A stretch of DNA of 64,000 nucleotides from the NCBI GenBank assembly GCA_012845835.1, contig JABAKD010000024.1:6288578-6352577 (forward strand), read 5' to 3'. The DNA is from Undaria pinnatifida. Its lineage: Eukaryota > Sar > Phaeophyceae > Laminariales > Alariaceae. Shown in pieces: positions 21,740-34,800 of the stretch. Position 1 is the stretch's first letter. Each line of letters opens with the position of its first letter. A program made the position numbers and the translations under genes. The notes below the pieces were generated by a model. It was not told where the DNA came from, did not search any database, and saw only the letters and a list, made by a program, of their open reading frames with translations.

Positions 21740-24260
21740 AACAATCTTGTGGGTAGTGTACTGCGCAGTTGAGGAACGCTGTCGGTCACAAACATTTTGG
21801 CCCAAAAGCGCTACCCCCGTCGTAGCACCCCTCAGCACTATCTACTCAAGCAATGCTGAAACACTGACAGTATCGCAGTACCTACTGCCCCCTGCCCCCG
21901 GTACGGTATGCATATTTCTACCTGCTATTAGTTTTTCTATTATACTCTGCGGAAGCGTCGTTCGATGTGTGTACGGTGTTAATCAAGTTTTTGCCCTCTT
22001 CAAGTCTGACAATGGGCAAAAAAAGCTGTGAAGGTACATTGCTGACGACGTGGGATGGGGGTCGACATTTTTTCAGGTGTGGATATGAGGCCCCTGTCAA
22101 GCTACGGTATCGATCTGTCTACAAGAAAGTGTACGTTAAAAAAGTTAGCCTAGTCTAAAACAGAAGACTGCATGCAACCTATATAATCGGCGGCCTTCTA
22201 TAGGACCTTGTAAGAAATCTACTGTACTCCCTTCTTGCTCAGCCAGAAAAATATGCCAGCCTAGAGCTGTATTTCCGGATTCTTGTGAGAGGGTCGATAC
22301 CACCGTACCTGGTACGTGCTATACACGACCTGATTTCCGTGTCTATGAAGACTTATGTTGTGCCTGCTGCTTGGTAACAAAGAGGAGTCCAGTGCAGTTC
22401 GGACTACATCATTATCAGTACGGACTGCTGGCCAAGACAGCAGCAGTGCAAAGACATCGTTGCTGTTGAGAAGTGCTAGGATAACGATTGGTCGAAAAGG
22501 CACGCGAGTACAAGGGGTGTCGTTCCAGATGTTGAATATACTGGTCGCCCCGGTGGCGTATCAGGTTATCCTCGAGCCTGGTATAGGTCAGTTTCGTGAG
22601 TTCGAGCCCCGCCGAGTGCATATTCGTATAAATTCGTTGGGACTTTTTCTTGTGCACAAATTGACTTGAGGAAAGCGCGAGAGCGTGAGTTAGCAACACT
22701 CGATGAAAAATCGACGAGCAGTGGGATTGCTGAACCCTATGCGCGATGAAGATTGAAGGCAAGGACCGGGGGGGAGAGGGGACGACACCTGTGACCACGG
22801 CTTGTCCAGAAGCTGGAAAGTAGAAGTGCAACGAAAAAAAATAAAAAATACATCAACGCGTGCCAATCATATGTTTGCCCAACGAATTGACGCTTGGACC
22901 TTCTAAATAGACAAGTCATTGGAACTCGTATCATAGCCTCAAAGGCACATAGAAGCCTGCCTACTGTACTCATATGATAGCTCAGTGTTAGTAACCTAGC
23001 TTAGAGTCTAGCCCTTGAGTTGCGCCAGGTTGTGCCGAAGAAGCAGCGGTACACCCAACAGAGGCTGTGTAAACCAACAGAGTGCCAGGAGCCGGGTACC
23101 TGGTCGATTGTACCCTCCTTCTCTCCTTACATGGCGCGTGCTCTTCCGAACCAATTGACCCGTGCAACCATAGAAGGCGTTTGCTCCAGCAAGAATCTTA
23201 CGAACGATCTAAAAATAATCGTACACACCGGCAATTTTTCAAAGTCTGAAACATTAGCCCGATCGCGCTTGTACTCATCCCATTGGCCGGGCCCTCCGGA
23301 TGGATTGGTATTGGCTACGTGTGACAGTACTGCAGTTAGATATACGTAACGGCATCAAGCAGCAGCAGAAACACAAGCGGTAGTTGGACCGCATTTTTAA
23401 CGAGAACAGAGTGCCGCACAGCCGCGTAGAAGTGTGCGTATACTCCTGGTTACTCACGGATTCGTGGTGCTGTTGTTGTTACTGTGGCCTACTTGGTACG
23501 TTGTACAATCAGCCAGTATCTGTTTACAACAACATAGCACCCTCCTTTTCTACCTAAATGATGGCGTACATCCAAACGAATTGACCCGTAGATCGAATCT
23601 TACGAACGGTCCAGACAGAACGTTCTGCAGGAGTGCTTGTCGCGAGCTCGTTCCCGGACCAACAACAGTACGAACGAATATCTCCCCTAGCAGCGAGCAT
23701 CTCCGCAAGAGTCGCCCACACTAGGTCAATTAGAGGTCGCCGCGCTCGGCGGCCGCATGTGTCCGCGAGACTGCGCGCGTGGGAGCAGATCCAGCGAAGG
23801 CCACGGAACTCGACCCTCGGAGAGCGCTCGATGATTCGGGTTTCCCCCACGCGGTCGAGGTTCAACGGAACTCGCTTTAAGGGACACATGAAATTATAAT
23901 TTTTTCCGATGTCCGATCGGCTATTGGCTGTCACGAAGGATCGTATTTACGTGTATATCCCCAAGGCCGTACGTAGTTATTACTATTTTTGAGTATTTTG
24001 CCAAATTCTTACTTATCGTTGTCTTCTTCTTGAGCGGGCTCGGTTGGTACATCCCTGGCCTCTCAAGATCTCCCGCTTGAACATCGCCTCCTTCTAATAC
24101 TTGCGGAACGGTCCAGCTTTCTTTTTTTCTCTTTCATCTCTTTTTTTTTAGTTGCGTGAAGCATCATCATACCTGATCCCAGCTGAGCTGAGCTTGGCTC
24201 ATCAGCTGAGCTGAGCTCAGCAGCACACCGCAGAGCTAGCTGAGCATCGCCGCTGAGCCG
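21740..24260. other. No gene recognised
   Basis: No coding region is supported; the longest frame (138 codons, minus, 22415-22831) shows no motif. A tRNA-like internal-promoter match near 22555-22620 is discussed under rejected items. Confidence 0.4.
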
Positions 24261-24269
24261 TGCGGTGCC

Positions 24270-24875
24270 GTGCCGTGCGGGACTGTGCGGTGCTGTACTG
24301 TACCGTGCTACGTGCTTCGTGGTACTCTTTCGTACATGCCAGATATCATTCCAAGTATCATACCAGGTACCGGTACCACTACACCAGGTTTGTACGCACT
24401 ACATTGTTGAATCACAAAAAATGCACTCCCAGCTCAGTTCAGCCCAACTATAGCTCAGCAGCGCAGCGCAGCACCGAGCGGTGCCATGCCTTGCCATGCG
24501 GTGCTATGCCATGCTGCGCTGCGCTGTGCTTTCTAACATCCAGCATACGGTGTCATGCGAAGTACTTGGCAGTACCATGTACCGGCATGCGCGCGAGTGT
24601 ACTAATATCTACGTTTTCTTCATCTGTTGTCCTCTTTCCGTCATATTCATGTCCCCCCCCCCCCGCAAATCACACCCGTACTGCCGATCAGAACGTGGCA
24701 TCGCCAACGAGCACACGGCACAGCGCGCTGGGCAATCCGCTCCACACAAGTAGCTCTTGGCATTATCAAATCGCTATCAATGGTTGCGCCAAATCTGCCC
24801 CCTTCACATTTACTTGTATTGTTCCTTGCGCGGGCGTAGCGAGCGGGCGCAGCGCCCGCGGAGCGGGGCCCTCTC
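24270..24875 (+). mobile_element. Family F interspersed element, copy 1
   Basis: Rich in GCTGAGCT, GCCGTGCCGTGCGG and GCAGCGCAGCGCAG runs, followed by AATGCACTCCCAGCTCAGTT, GATCAGAACGTGGCATCGCC, ACAAGTAGCTCTTGGCATTA and GCGTAGCGAGCGGGCGCAG. The reverse complement of the same order is at 30700-31260, inside the RPC4 gene. About 550-600 bp, non-coding. Confidence 0.7.
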
Positions 24876-25327
24876 AAACAATAAAGACATGACAGCAGTC
24901 GGGACGTGAAGGATACGCAATTACACGAGGCATACTCTGTACCTGGCCTGGTATAGACCAAACCTACTGGTGGGAAAACAACAACATATGGCAGGTTCCG
25001 GGGGAAAACCAGGGCAGTCTTCGGAGAAGATAGGAAACATGGCCCTGGAATCCTGGATGTCGGTCTTGACACTCGGACTTCCCTCAATCGAGGGAAAGGA
25101 AGAGTCCGATGCCGATCCCCCGGTCGCGCACCAGCTCGGACGGCTGTGCTGCGGCTAGGTGCTCTCAACGAGACAAGGCAGACAGACAAAGCACCGGTTG
25201 GTACACACGCCGCGGCTCGACATCATCGGCGTCAATGGATTCCGAATTCCAAGATGATCATTTCGAAAAGAAAGAAAACACACCGCACAAACAGCAGTAG
25301 ATCATCGTGTAGTTAGTTTTTACCTGG

Positions 25328-25776
25328 TCCAACATCCGCAGCATTTCTTCTTCGTCCATGACCACTTCCTCTTCCTCTTCCTCTTCTTCTTCCTCCTCCT
25401 CTTGCTCTTTCTGCTCCTGCTCCTCTTCCTTCACTGCTTTGAAGTCGTGCTGGCCACCACAGACGCGGCGTGCAGTACCTTTCTCATGCCGTTGCTGGAC
25501 GTCTTTCTTGGGTCCACCATCTTCCGCCACTGGTGCAAGCGGTGTCGATCCTTGCGGAAGACCTTCTTGTCTTGCATGCGTCGCCACACCACCGTCTGCC
25601 ATAGCGGTATCCTTCGGGAGAGGGTTCGTCGCGGGCCCTGGCAACTTCGCGAGACCTATCATAAGCTCTCTGCTCTCTGCTCTCTGCTCTGAGCACACCC
25701 CTAGTACACACCCCCGGGCGTGATATCCTTTTTTCGGGGAGTTCAAATGGTTGGAAGGCATATTTAAACCGGGCAT
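25328..25776 (-). CDS. Possible acidic exon of an unrecognised gene
   Basis: The minus-strand frame opens near 25776 and runs through a Glu-rich stretch (about 12 Glu in a row, from a CTT/CCT microsatellite) to VVMDEEEMLRMLDQ, where CAG|GTAAAAAC could be a donor. Cys- and Gly-containing sequence before the acidic run is not repetitive. No domain is recognised and neighbouring exons were not found, so this may be a chance frame. Confidence 0.25.
25360..25432. repeat. CTTCCT microsatellite
   Basis: TTCCTCTTCCTCTTCCTCTT and related units. On the minus strand it would encode the poly-Glu run noted for the possible exon. Confidence 0.8.
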
Positions 25777-25779
25777 GTT

Positions 25780-26580
25780 GTCGTCTACGTATCTAGTGGG
25801 AGGGTAGTGTGTGGGCAGTGTGTCCTGCTAGTAGCAGTGGGTCAGCGGTAGCAACCATGAGCTCTGGGAAAGGTCCAGGAAGGTGAGAAGATAGGAAGCA
25901 GCCAGTCCTTGTCTCCTATGCACCCTCTCCGCCGTCTGTTTGGGTGCCATCTATCGCAGCTGAAGAAGAAGCTGCCTCTTGGCTGGCGCAACAGGGCATC
26001 TCTATAATAGGAGACTCACCGACAGAAACAGTAGCAGAAGCAGCAACAGCAACAGCAACAGAAGCAGCAGAAGTGCAGCAGTAGTACCACCGTAGTACCT
26101 CGATACTCGCACTGGCTGAAGGGTCTATGATTGTATCGCAGAGTATTCACTGCTATGTGTACCAGGCAGACTTTTACGATACATATCAGGTTCAAACCAG
26201 CCGACACATGACGAGTCGACAGTCGGTCGAGTACAGCCTGCTCCGTGCGGCGTGGGCGTGCGGCCAACCTCTCGACCAAGCACTGCAGCCTTTAAAAGCA
26301 ATTGCAGGTGACTGTTACACTGCCGACGCAACGCTGCTACTGTCAATTCTTAGCGTTCTGTTTCGTAGGAGGAGTCCTGCACTGTACTAGTCAGCGTCCT
26401 CCCTGGTGCTGTCGTTGCACTGGCGGCGGGGCGGCGGTTCCTGCGGACTACAGACCTAGTCTATACGGCGAGCGCAACCGCACACCAATGCAGCAGTATA
26501 ACGGTCCTGCCAGAAGAAATAGCTCCACAAGCAACCCAGCCTGACGTTTCCCTGGAAATAAGCAACTCGAGCATGCTTGT
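25780..26580. other. No gene recognised
   Basis: Contains a CAGCAA/CAGAAG simple repeat at 26028-26080; otherwise nothing identified. Confidence 0.4.
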
Positions 26581-26587
26581 ACAACGT

Positions 26588-26905
26588 TAGTGTGGGTTGC
26601 ATTTTTTCTCAGGTAAGAGATTTACGTAGCTTGGGCCAGCATCCCGTTTTCTTATCATGAAAACGGTATATCCTGGTTTCTTCATACCGGTATGGAAAAG
26701 GTACCTCGGGTATAACATCGGCCGTCGACGCATACTCAACCATCTGATGCCTGGTTTGTCCTTTTTCTCGAGTATGATATCTACGTACATAGCCTGCGCC
26801 ATTATCCCGTTTTATCATGAAAAAGGTATATCCAGGTTTCTTGATACCGGTATCAAAAAATTATCTGGTATGATAACATCAGCCGTTGACGCATAGTCAG
26901 CTACT
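26588..26905 (+). repeat. Two ~160 bp tandem units
   Basis: Unit 1 (about 26588-26750) and unit 2 (about 26755-26905) share TATCATGAAAACGGTATATC, TCCTGGTTTCTT, ATACCGGTAT, ATAACATCGGCCGT and GACGCATACTCA, with scattered changes. Non-coding. Confidence 0.75.
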
Positions 26906-27339
26906 TGGTACTGTACCTGGTGGCTGGCCGAAGAAATAGGGATGGCGTAAGAAGGCCGGGTTTTCATGTCGGGAACTCGGGTGTTCACACTACTACTAAT
27001 AATATTAAAATGCGTCTGTGTAAAACCTCGGGACTTTCTTACTTTCTGTATAACTGCTCCGTGTCTTGTTTTTTTCTCTATTTTGTTTCCCAGCCTGTCT
27101 TTTTTGGTGTTCAGTTCTCAAATCTCTCCCTTCCTCTGCCCACAAGACGCTGCGGGTGTTCCACTATTTCGTTCGTTTTTTTTTCAACACATTGCGACCT
27201 CGCCCCCCCCCTATCCTTCCTGTCCCCCACACCCCCAACCCCGTCTTCGCCGCGTCATGTGGCGGGTTCCATCAACCATTGCGACATTCCTTTTTCGTGT
27301 TTTCAACGGCATCTCGTCCCCCCCCTCCACCTTTCCTCC

Positions 27340-27865
27340 TGCTGGGGTTGGCGTCAGTTGGCAACGACTCTGTAAAGGACGCGTCTCGCTACGTGTGCTA
27401 GACAAGACTCACCTTTGGGGTGTTATTGCCTTTGTTCTTCTCTTTTTGATGTTTTGGCGGTACTCGAAATGCGCAGTGTCGATCGAGTTGGATTATATCT
27501 CCGCGCAAGGGGGATGATGTCACGTAGTGTGAATATGGTAATGCACCCACGAGGCAGGTACATAAATATCCCCGTTGCTGTCTCTTCAAGTGGCCACGCC
27601 AGAGAAACAACAAATTTATTCGAAGCTTTCATCCATATGCAAGAAGGTACGCACAAGGTGCGGAAGGCCTCATTAGTGGTTCTTAGGACGATGCAGCTCA
27701 CCCTTCTTGCGACCTGCCGAACACCTCACGACGCTTCGGGCTTGGTGCACGCGATGTTTGCCTGGTCGGCAAAATCCCGACATGCTCCGTCTCGGCATTG
27801 GAGCCATGCGAGTGTATAGGGTCTTGAGACTACGGCTATGCATGAAATGAGTCCCCCCCCCCCCT
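27340..27865 (+). mobile_element. Family D interspersed element, partial copy
   Basis: Shares GGGGTTGGCGTCAGTTGGCA, GCACCCACGAGGCAG, GAAGGTACGCACAAGGTGCG and GACCTGCCGAACACCTCACG with copy 1 and ends before a poly-C tract. The left part is diverged. Confidence 0.7.
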
Positions 27866-28109
27866 TCCCCGGCCTCCTCTTCCTCAGGTTGCCACCCCTT
27901 CATCTTCGCCGTGTCATGTGGCGTATTTAATCAACAACCCCCGACCCCTCTTTTCCTTCCCCCCGCGTTCCTCAAATCCATTTTCGCCGCGTTTTATGCC
28001 TCTTTGTATCAACCATTGCGACAGCGAACCGACCAAGCCGAAGTTCCGACCGAAACCCCAAGCGAGAAAGAAGCCCGCGCCCCCACCGCCTCCGTCAGGT
28101 TGAGAACAT

Positions 28110-28232
<123 letters not shown>

Positions 28233-28234
28233 TT

Positions 28235-28950
28235 TGTCTTGCTTCGAAAGCGAAGGGGGGAGGGGAAGGAGAAGGATAGCGGCTGTTGTTGTCCCGGCAC
28301 GTGCCCATTGAAAACCACCCGGAAGCGCAAATCCAAGGCCATCGCAACCGTTTCACAAATGCCGGAGCGATTTATCCAAACCGGCGATGTTGCCACGAGC
28401 TGCCGCGAGCTGCTACTGGCTGCCTCCTCTCCTTCTCGGGTAGATGGCGTCTGTACGCCGGAACTACCAGCTTGCCCATCTTCGACGTACTTACGTGACT
28501 ACGAGCCGCTAACCCCCCCCTCCCGCTTAAACGCCCGTTCCCGCTTGCTCGTTTTGCAATTTTCAGCTACTGACTACCGAGCAGCGGCAGCTAACTACCG
28601 TTCGGGGGGTGGTGGCGGCGCGCCTGGGAGGGGTGGGGGAGGGGGTTGGGGGGCGGGGGGGCGGGGGCACGAAGGCAAGAGAGGGGGGAGGGGGGGTTTG
28701 TTTTTGGATTCAATGGCGGTTACTAGTTGTGGAGGGTTACACACACCTTCCGATGTGTTTCAAAGGATCATAGTTAACAGTTCGGAGACGTGGAGCGTCG
28801 AGGCTTTCTCTACTGGGTTTGTTGCTGTTCACAGTTGGGTGATACGTCGAACAGATCGTATAGATCCCCATTTCACGATCTAGCCCTTTCGGGACAGATA
28901 GGTCTCTCATCTAACTTTTTTTTTCAACTGCCCGGACGTTTTGAAGGGCA
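28235..28950. other. No gene recognised
   Basis: Contains G-rich runs (28598-28700). A frame opens on the plus strand from the GTT repeat to 28883 but shows no domain. Confidence 0.35.
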
Positions 28951-28959
28951 ATATACTTG

Positions 28960-29200
28960 GGATTTTGGGTCTGGACTGATTTTTTTCAGCTGTATAAAGG
29001 TTAGCATGATCTGCAAGATCTAGATCGTGTTTGCCTGGTGGGATCTGTATACCACCGCCCGTGCGCACAAGTAGACCGGGTGAGATATGTAGGATGCGGC
29101 TCTTGTGCAGCATATCATGACCGCAGATGTATGATCTAGACGATCTAGATCGTGCCTTGTCAGCTGTGTGAGTTTTTCGGGGTCGGGGCTAGGCACGCGG
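28960..29200 (-). repeat. Satellite E fragment, opposite orientation
   Basis: GATCTGCAAGATCTAGATCG, TTTGCCTGGTGGGATCTGTA and GTGCGCACAAGTAGACC match reversed parts of the 14.5-16.4 kb array. Confidence 0.6.
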
Positions 29201-29284
29201 GTGAACAAGGAGGCTCCCTTTTGGGGGAAGCTCGGACCAGTTGTAACTGTAGCGTGAGGGCTTGTTTTTTATAGTGTCGTCGAT

Positions 29285-29535
29285 GTTGCTGGTTTTGGTG
29301 GTGTTGGTGTTGGCGTTGGTGGTGTTGGCGTTGGTGGTGTTGGCGTTGGTGGTGTTGGCGTTGGTGGTGTTGGCGTTGGTGGTGTTGGCGTTGGTGTAAG
29401 TGTTGGTGTTGGTGTTGGTGTTGGTGTTGGTGTTGGTGTTGGTGTTGGTGTTGGTATTGGTGTTGGTGTTGGTGTTGGTGTTGGTGTTGGTGTTGGTGGT
29501 GTTGTTGGTGTTGTTGGTGGTGTTGCTGGTGTGAT
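29285..29535 (+). repeat. (GGTGTT)n / GGTGGTGTTGGCGTT minisatellite
   Basis: Five 18 bp units of GTTGGTGGTGTTGGCGTT type, then more than fifteen GGTGTT units. It lies about 300 bp upstream of the proposed first RPC4 exon. Confidence 0.95.
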
Positions 29536-29837
29536 TGACCTCGTCGTCGATGGTGTTGTCGTTGGTGCTGCTATTCTTGGTAATTGCTGCTGGTTTTGTT
29601 GCCGTTGTGATGGTTGTCTTTGTTTATTGTGGAGGTTGCTGATATTTTTCGTTGTATAAGTTAGCTGCTATGGTTTTTCTTTTGTCGTCGCTAGCTGTTG
29701 TTGTCGTCGCCATTGTTGCCGCTTCTATCTGTGTTGTAAGGGCTTTGGTGTTTATGCACCCCCTTCTCCACGACGCGCTAAGAACCTCGAACCGTTTTCG
29801 TCGTATTCTATCATTCTCCAGGGAGAAGCCAGCGTCC

Positions 29838-29952
29838 ATGGCAGGGCTACAATTCGAGCAGAGGCGGTGGACGAGATGGGCCGGGGGGACGTGGGCGGCA
29901 CGGGGGAAGGGGGCGGGGGAGGGGACGGGGCGGTTTCGTCCCCGTGGGTCAG
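29838..29952 (+). CDS. POLR3D: RPC4 exon 1 (proposed)
   Basis: ATG at 29838, 38 codons plus one base, ending TCAG|GTGAGT, a near-consensus donor. The leftover G completes GAG with exon 2. The encoded GRFRPRGS followed by EEVDRKRQ resembles the basic N-terminal region of RPC4. The start could lie further upstream. Confidence 0.5.
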
Positions 29953-31821
29953 GTGAGTTATTTTTGGCAACTACGCACCGGACTGCTTTTTTTGTATACC
30001 TGGCATATCAGTTTCTTACCAGGTACATACTCTTCTACCTCATCCCCCCCCCCCCCCCCCTCTCTTTCCCTTCCTCTGTTTTTCCCTGTGCCTCTCTGTC
30101 TCTTTGTCTGTCCCTCTTCCCTCTTTTTTTGTCTGTCTTTCTCTCCCCGTCTTCCTTCCTCTCTCTCTGTCTTTTTCTCTTTCTCTCCCTGTCTTCTTTC
30201 TCTGTCGTTCTCCCTCTCATGGCATCTGCTACGATAAGAATGCACTGATTTTGTCGGAGGCTCCTCGTTTTTCATGATCTGTACAGCATGCCTCACCCAA
30301 AACTGACTTTTGCCCTACAGGCGTTTAGCCGAAAAATGGGACTAACTATTGCTTAGAGTTTGTGTGTGGTTATTTTTATTTTCTAATTTGTTCGCGAGAA
30401 TTCAGCACGAATGATCAACCCGACGATTGCTGGATTTTTGACAGTCCCGCCGTTTGGCCAATCAGAGGCACCCAGAGATGCGGTGCGATCACTCTCGGAT
30501 GTACGGCGCGTGGTGCGCTTGTCCTGTGCTGGTGCTGCTGCCGCTGTGGTCACACACGGCAGCAACTTGGTGCGAGGGATACAGCAGCAGCCCGTCCCAC
30601 GAGCAGAGCCTGCTGCCGCACATCGACTTAGAAGACGTGTCTACTCGGGGGAACAAGCTCGCCAAAAGAGAGACTTCGTAGGCTCGCGCAAGGAAGCGTA
30701 CAACAAAATGTGTGCTTTGGGGTGCCGCCGCCCGCTACGCTCGCGCACGGAAGAATACAACTAGATATGAAGGGGACAGAAAGAAGAGGCCCCTAATTTT
30801 GATGCATGTAGCGACTTGATAATGCCAAGAGCGATAATGCCAAGAGCTACTTGCGCAGAGTTGATTGCCCTGTGCTGTGTGCTGTTTTTGTTGGCGATGT
30901 CACGTTCTGATCGGCAGCACCGGCGTAATTTGCTAGAAAAGAAGAACGAAAATACCGTGGAGGGCAATCAATGAACAAGAATTCCAAGAGGATTATTTGT
31001 GGTGTGGGTCACAGGTACGCACGTGCATACCGGTACCTGGTGCCTGGTACCTTGCATGATACCCGGTATTGCTGTATGTGCGAAAGAGAGCACAGCGCAG
31101 CACGCAACACCGCAGGGCACCGCACGGCACCGCGGCGTTGCGCTGCGCTGCTGAGCTAGCTGAGTTGAGCTGAGCTGGGAGTGCATTTTTGTGATGTAGT
31201 ATGTGCATATTTGGTGTGCGGGTACCTGGTGTAATACTTCGTGTTTGTGATTTAAACATTTTCGTTTGCACGGCCCGCCCCTCCGTGTGCTTGTTTTTTT
31301 CTACTGCAGGATTTCTTCGTGGGGGGGGGGGGGGAGCGGTCCCACCGCCTACATGCCGTCAGGAATTCAGAGCGGGGGGGGCGGCGGGGGAGGCGGAGGC
31401 GGAGGCGGGGGAGGGGGGGGGGGTGGGGGCGGGGGGAGAGGCGGCGGTGGCGGTGACACTTCCGAGTCGGAAGGTGCGAGGGGGTGCTGGTGGAGGCACG
31501 GGGAGGGGCGAGGCGTGGGGATGTTGTTTTTGTCTGCGTACCGCTGTAGGGGTGGATAGATGCAACGATGTGGCTGAGTTGGTTGCCTGATTGTTTTATT
31601 GTTGTTGGTGTTGTTTTTGCTGTGTTGGTTGGTTGATTGATACATATATTGTTGGTTGTTGGCTGATTGGTCGTTTTTAGAGTGGTTCGTTGGTTGATTC
31701 TTGGTTAATTGGATAGAGGTTTGATTGGTAAACGGTTACTGGGTTGGGTGTGATTCGTTATGTTGTTGGTTTGGCGGCTGGTTGACTCGTTGACTGGTTG
31801 GTTAGGTTATTGATTGATTGG

Positions 31822-31872
<51 letters not shown>

Positions 31873-34800
31873 GTTGGTTGACTGATTGATCGATCGACAT
31901 CGATGATATGATTGCCCCCCCCTCCCCCCCCCATTCTTCCTCTAAACCAACAACAGAGGAAGTAGACCGCAAACGCCAGACCAAGGCGAAGAACACTTCT
32001 TCAGGGGAGGCGAAGGGGGACAGGGGAAAGGGGAAGGGGAAAAACGCCGGAGGGGAAGGAGCGGGCCAAGGGAGCGACGATGATATGTTCGGGGTTGGCG
32101 AGGGCCTGACGAAGGGGGGAGCTAAAGGGGAAGGGGAGGAGGAGGAGGAGGCGGAGGGAGGGGACGGTGATGTGTTTAGTCTGATGGGCGTGCCTGACGC
32201 GGGCGGGCGGAAGCCGAGGTCGTCGAAGCTTCCGGGGATGAGGGTGAGCGTACGCCCCCCTGCTTTGGTGGAGGAAAGGCCTGTCTAGTCGGTGAAAATC
32301 CGACGTGCTCCGCGCCGGCATTGTAGTGATGTGAGAGTCTATGGTCTTGAGGGCTACAGCCATGCATGTTATGATTACCCCCGCCCTTCCCTCTGAAACG
32401 CCACCCGTGACAAATGCGTCAGCATAGTGCGGAAGTCCGCCTTACACGCGGTTTTTGGCAGCAGCTGCCCCTGCATGCGAGGAGTCGCTGAACACTTCAC
32501 GGCCCTTCGCGCTTGGGGCTTGTACTTTGGGCCTGGTGGTCGAAAACCCGGGGTGTGTTTCGTCCCCGTTTTGTAGGGATTCGAGGGTGTCATAAGGTCG
32601 GAAGACTATGACCATACATGAAGATGAGTACCCCCCCCTCTCCTTCCTCCCCTCTCCTCCCCGCCCCTCACCAGTTCCCCCCCCCCCTCCCCTCCCCCCA
32701 CGCGCCATAGGTTACCGGCAACGTGATGAACGAGGAAGATGGACTGCGACCTGTGGCCCTCCCTGTAACGGCGACAGCGCAAGTGCCCGGTAGTCGCCTC
32801 TTCGCCCAAGGGAATGTGAGGGGATTGTTTGGATAAGGGCGATATTATAGGCGGATGAGGGCAGCTTATTGTTGACGTTGGTGGTGCTGTTGCTGATGGT
32901 GGTGGTGGACGGGAGGCGGCGGTTGAGGCGGTGGTGGTGGCGGTGGTGGTGGCGGTGGCGGTGGCGGTGGTGGTGGCGGCGGTGGCGGCGGTTGAGGCGG
33001 TGGCGGTGGCGGTGGTGGTGGCGGCGGTGGTGGCGGTGGTGGTGGCGGTGGTGGTGGCGGCGGTGGCGGCGGTGGTGGCGGCGGTGGTGGTGATGGGGCG
33101 GGTGCTGCGATCGAGGTAGCACGTTTTGGCTGACACTTTTTCTCTTGACCCTTTAAGCACCGCAGTTCCGACATGGAGACAAAACACTTGAAGTTAGACT
33201 AGGATCATTTTTAGGAGTTGGAAATGGGTTGAAAAAAAAAGCGCTCCTTAACTCGAAACCGTCGGGAACAAAACAAACAGCGATTTTTTTGCAAAATGTT
33301 TTGTTGTTGACCTTCTACGCCAGGGAGCGAGCGTTCATTGGCGACATTTTTTCTTGTTTTCTTTAACTTTGTTTTGGGGTTAAGAAAGGTACAGAGATCT
33401 CAACTGAGGAGGTTTGGAAAATGGTGCGCCTCTACCGTTGCGTGCGTCGTGGCGTGGTGGAGTCATCCCACCGTAGGGGTTGCAGTTGTTGGATTAACTG
33501 TTCATGTATCGGTTGAGCTCCCCAAATGAGGAACTAGCGGTTAGTCTTGACATTTTTATGAGCATGTTTTTTTTCAGGACTGGCGCACATGGATTTGTTG
33601 GTCGGGTTGCGCTATTGAATGCCTTCGAAGTCATGCTTCGGGTGATATATTGAGCTCATGTACGGAGCTCAGAAACGTCCGCTGCACGCCTACGTTAGGA
33701 TCACTCGGTGGTGGTGGTGTTGGTAGTGTTGGTGGTGTTGGTGTTGGTGTTGGTGTTGCGATTGTTGTTGTTGTTGCTGTTGTTGGTGCTGTTTGTTATT
33801 GTTGTTGTTGTTGTTGTTTTGTCTACTCCGTGTCCACAAGGCAGGCTGAAATATTCTGGAGGGTGATTAAAGTAAATAAATACCTGGTACCAGATAACTG
33901 CGTGAATTCCATTTTTACAGTTTTGTAGAGTCGCAAAGCGAAACATACTATGCTTGTGCACTAGAAATGTGCAAAAGTGCACCGATAAAACAGTAAGCGC
34001 TGTGTGTAATATTATGTACGTCGCGCTGCTGTACGGCTTTCAAGAGCAGAAATGTTGTACAGCACAAATCCAGCGACATTCGTTTTAGTTGTGCTTTCCC
34101 AAGGACGACGGACCCCCCCGCCCCCCCGCCCCGTAAAATGTACATATAATAGCTGGCCTCGGTTGGCACCGACGCTGTAAAACATGATTTTTAAATTGGG
34201 GTTGGCGTTGGTTGGCAACGGCGCTGTAACGCATGCCATTCACCGCGTGAGCTAGACAACCAGGGTACCTTTTGTTTTTTTGGTGGTCACCATGATGGTT
34301 ACCGAGTTAGATCGTATTGTGCGGGGTGGACAACCCCAACTCCGCACAATGGGAATGCTTGCATCACGTAGTGTGAAAATGGTAAGGTACCCACGAGGCA
34401 GTTACATAGTGATATCCATTGCTGTCTCTGGAGTGGTCACACCAGAAAACAATGTATAACTCATTGGCGCTGTCACCCATAAGCAAGAAAGTAGGCACAA
34501 GGTGCCGAAGTCCGTCTTACGAGCGGTTCTTGGAAGGATGGAGTTCACCCTTCATGCGACTCGCCGAACACCTCACGGCGCCTCGAACTTGGTGCAAGCA
34601 ATGTCTGCCTCGTCGGTGAAAATCCGACGTGCACAGTTTCGGCGTTGCAGGGATGCGAGGGTCTATGGCATTCAGACGACTACGGCCATGCACAATGTGA
34701 TAACCTCCTCCCCCTACCGTACCCACCCGCGATTCTTCCCTCCTGGCTCCCGAATTAACGCATGGCTACCAGAACCAAGAAGATTTGACGGAGGAGGAAG

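Noticed and set aside
22545-22625. A tRNA-like block with an A-box match (TGGCGTATCAGG) and B-box-like GAGTTCGAGCC
   Set aside because: The acceptor stem has no partner upstream and the T-stem has a mismatch, so no functional tRNA can be drawn. It may be a tRNA-derived SINE head, but no tail or second copy was seen.
32606-33187. Frames rich in Thr/Ala, His/Arg or Pro across 32.6-33.2 kb
   Set aside because: All come from the GGTGGC minisatellite in RPC4 intron 2 read in different frames.
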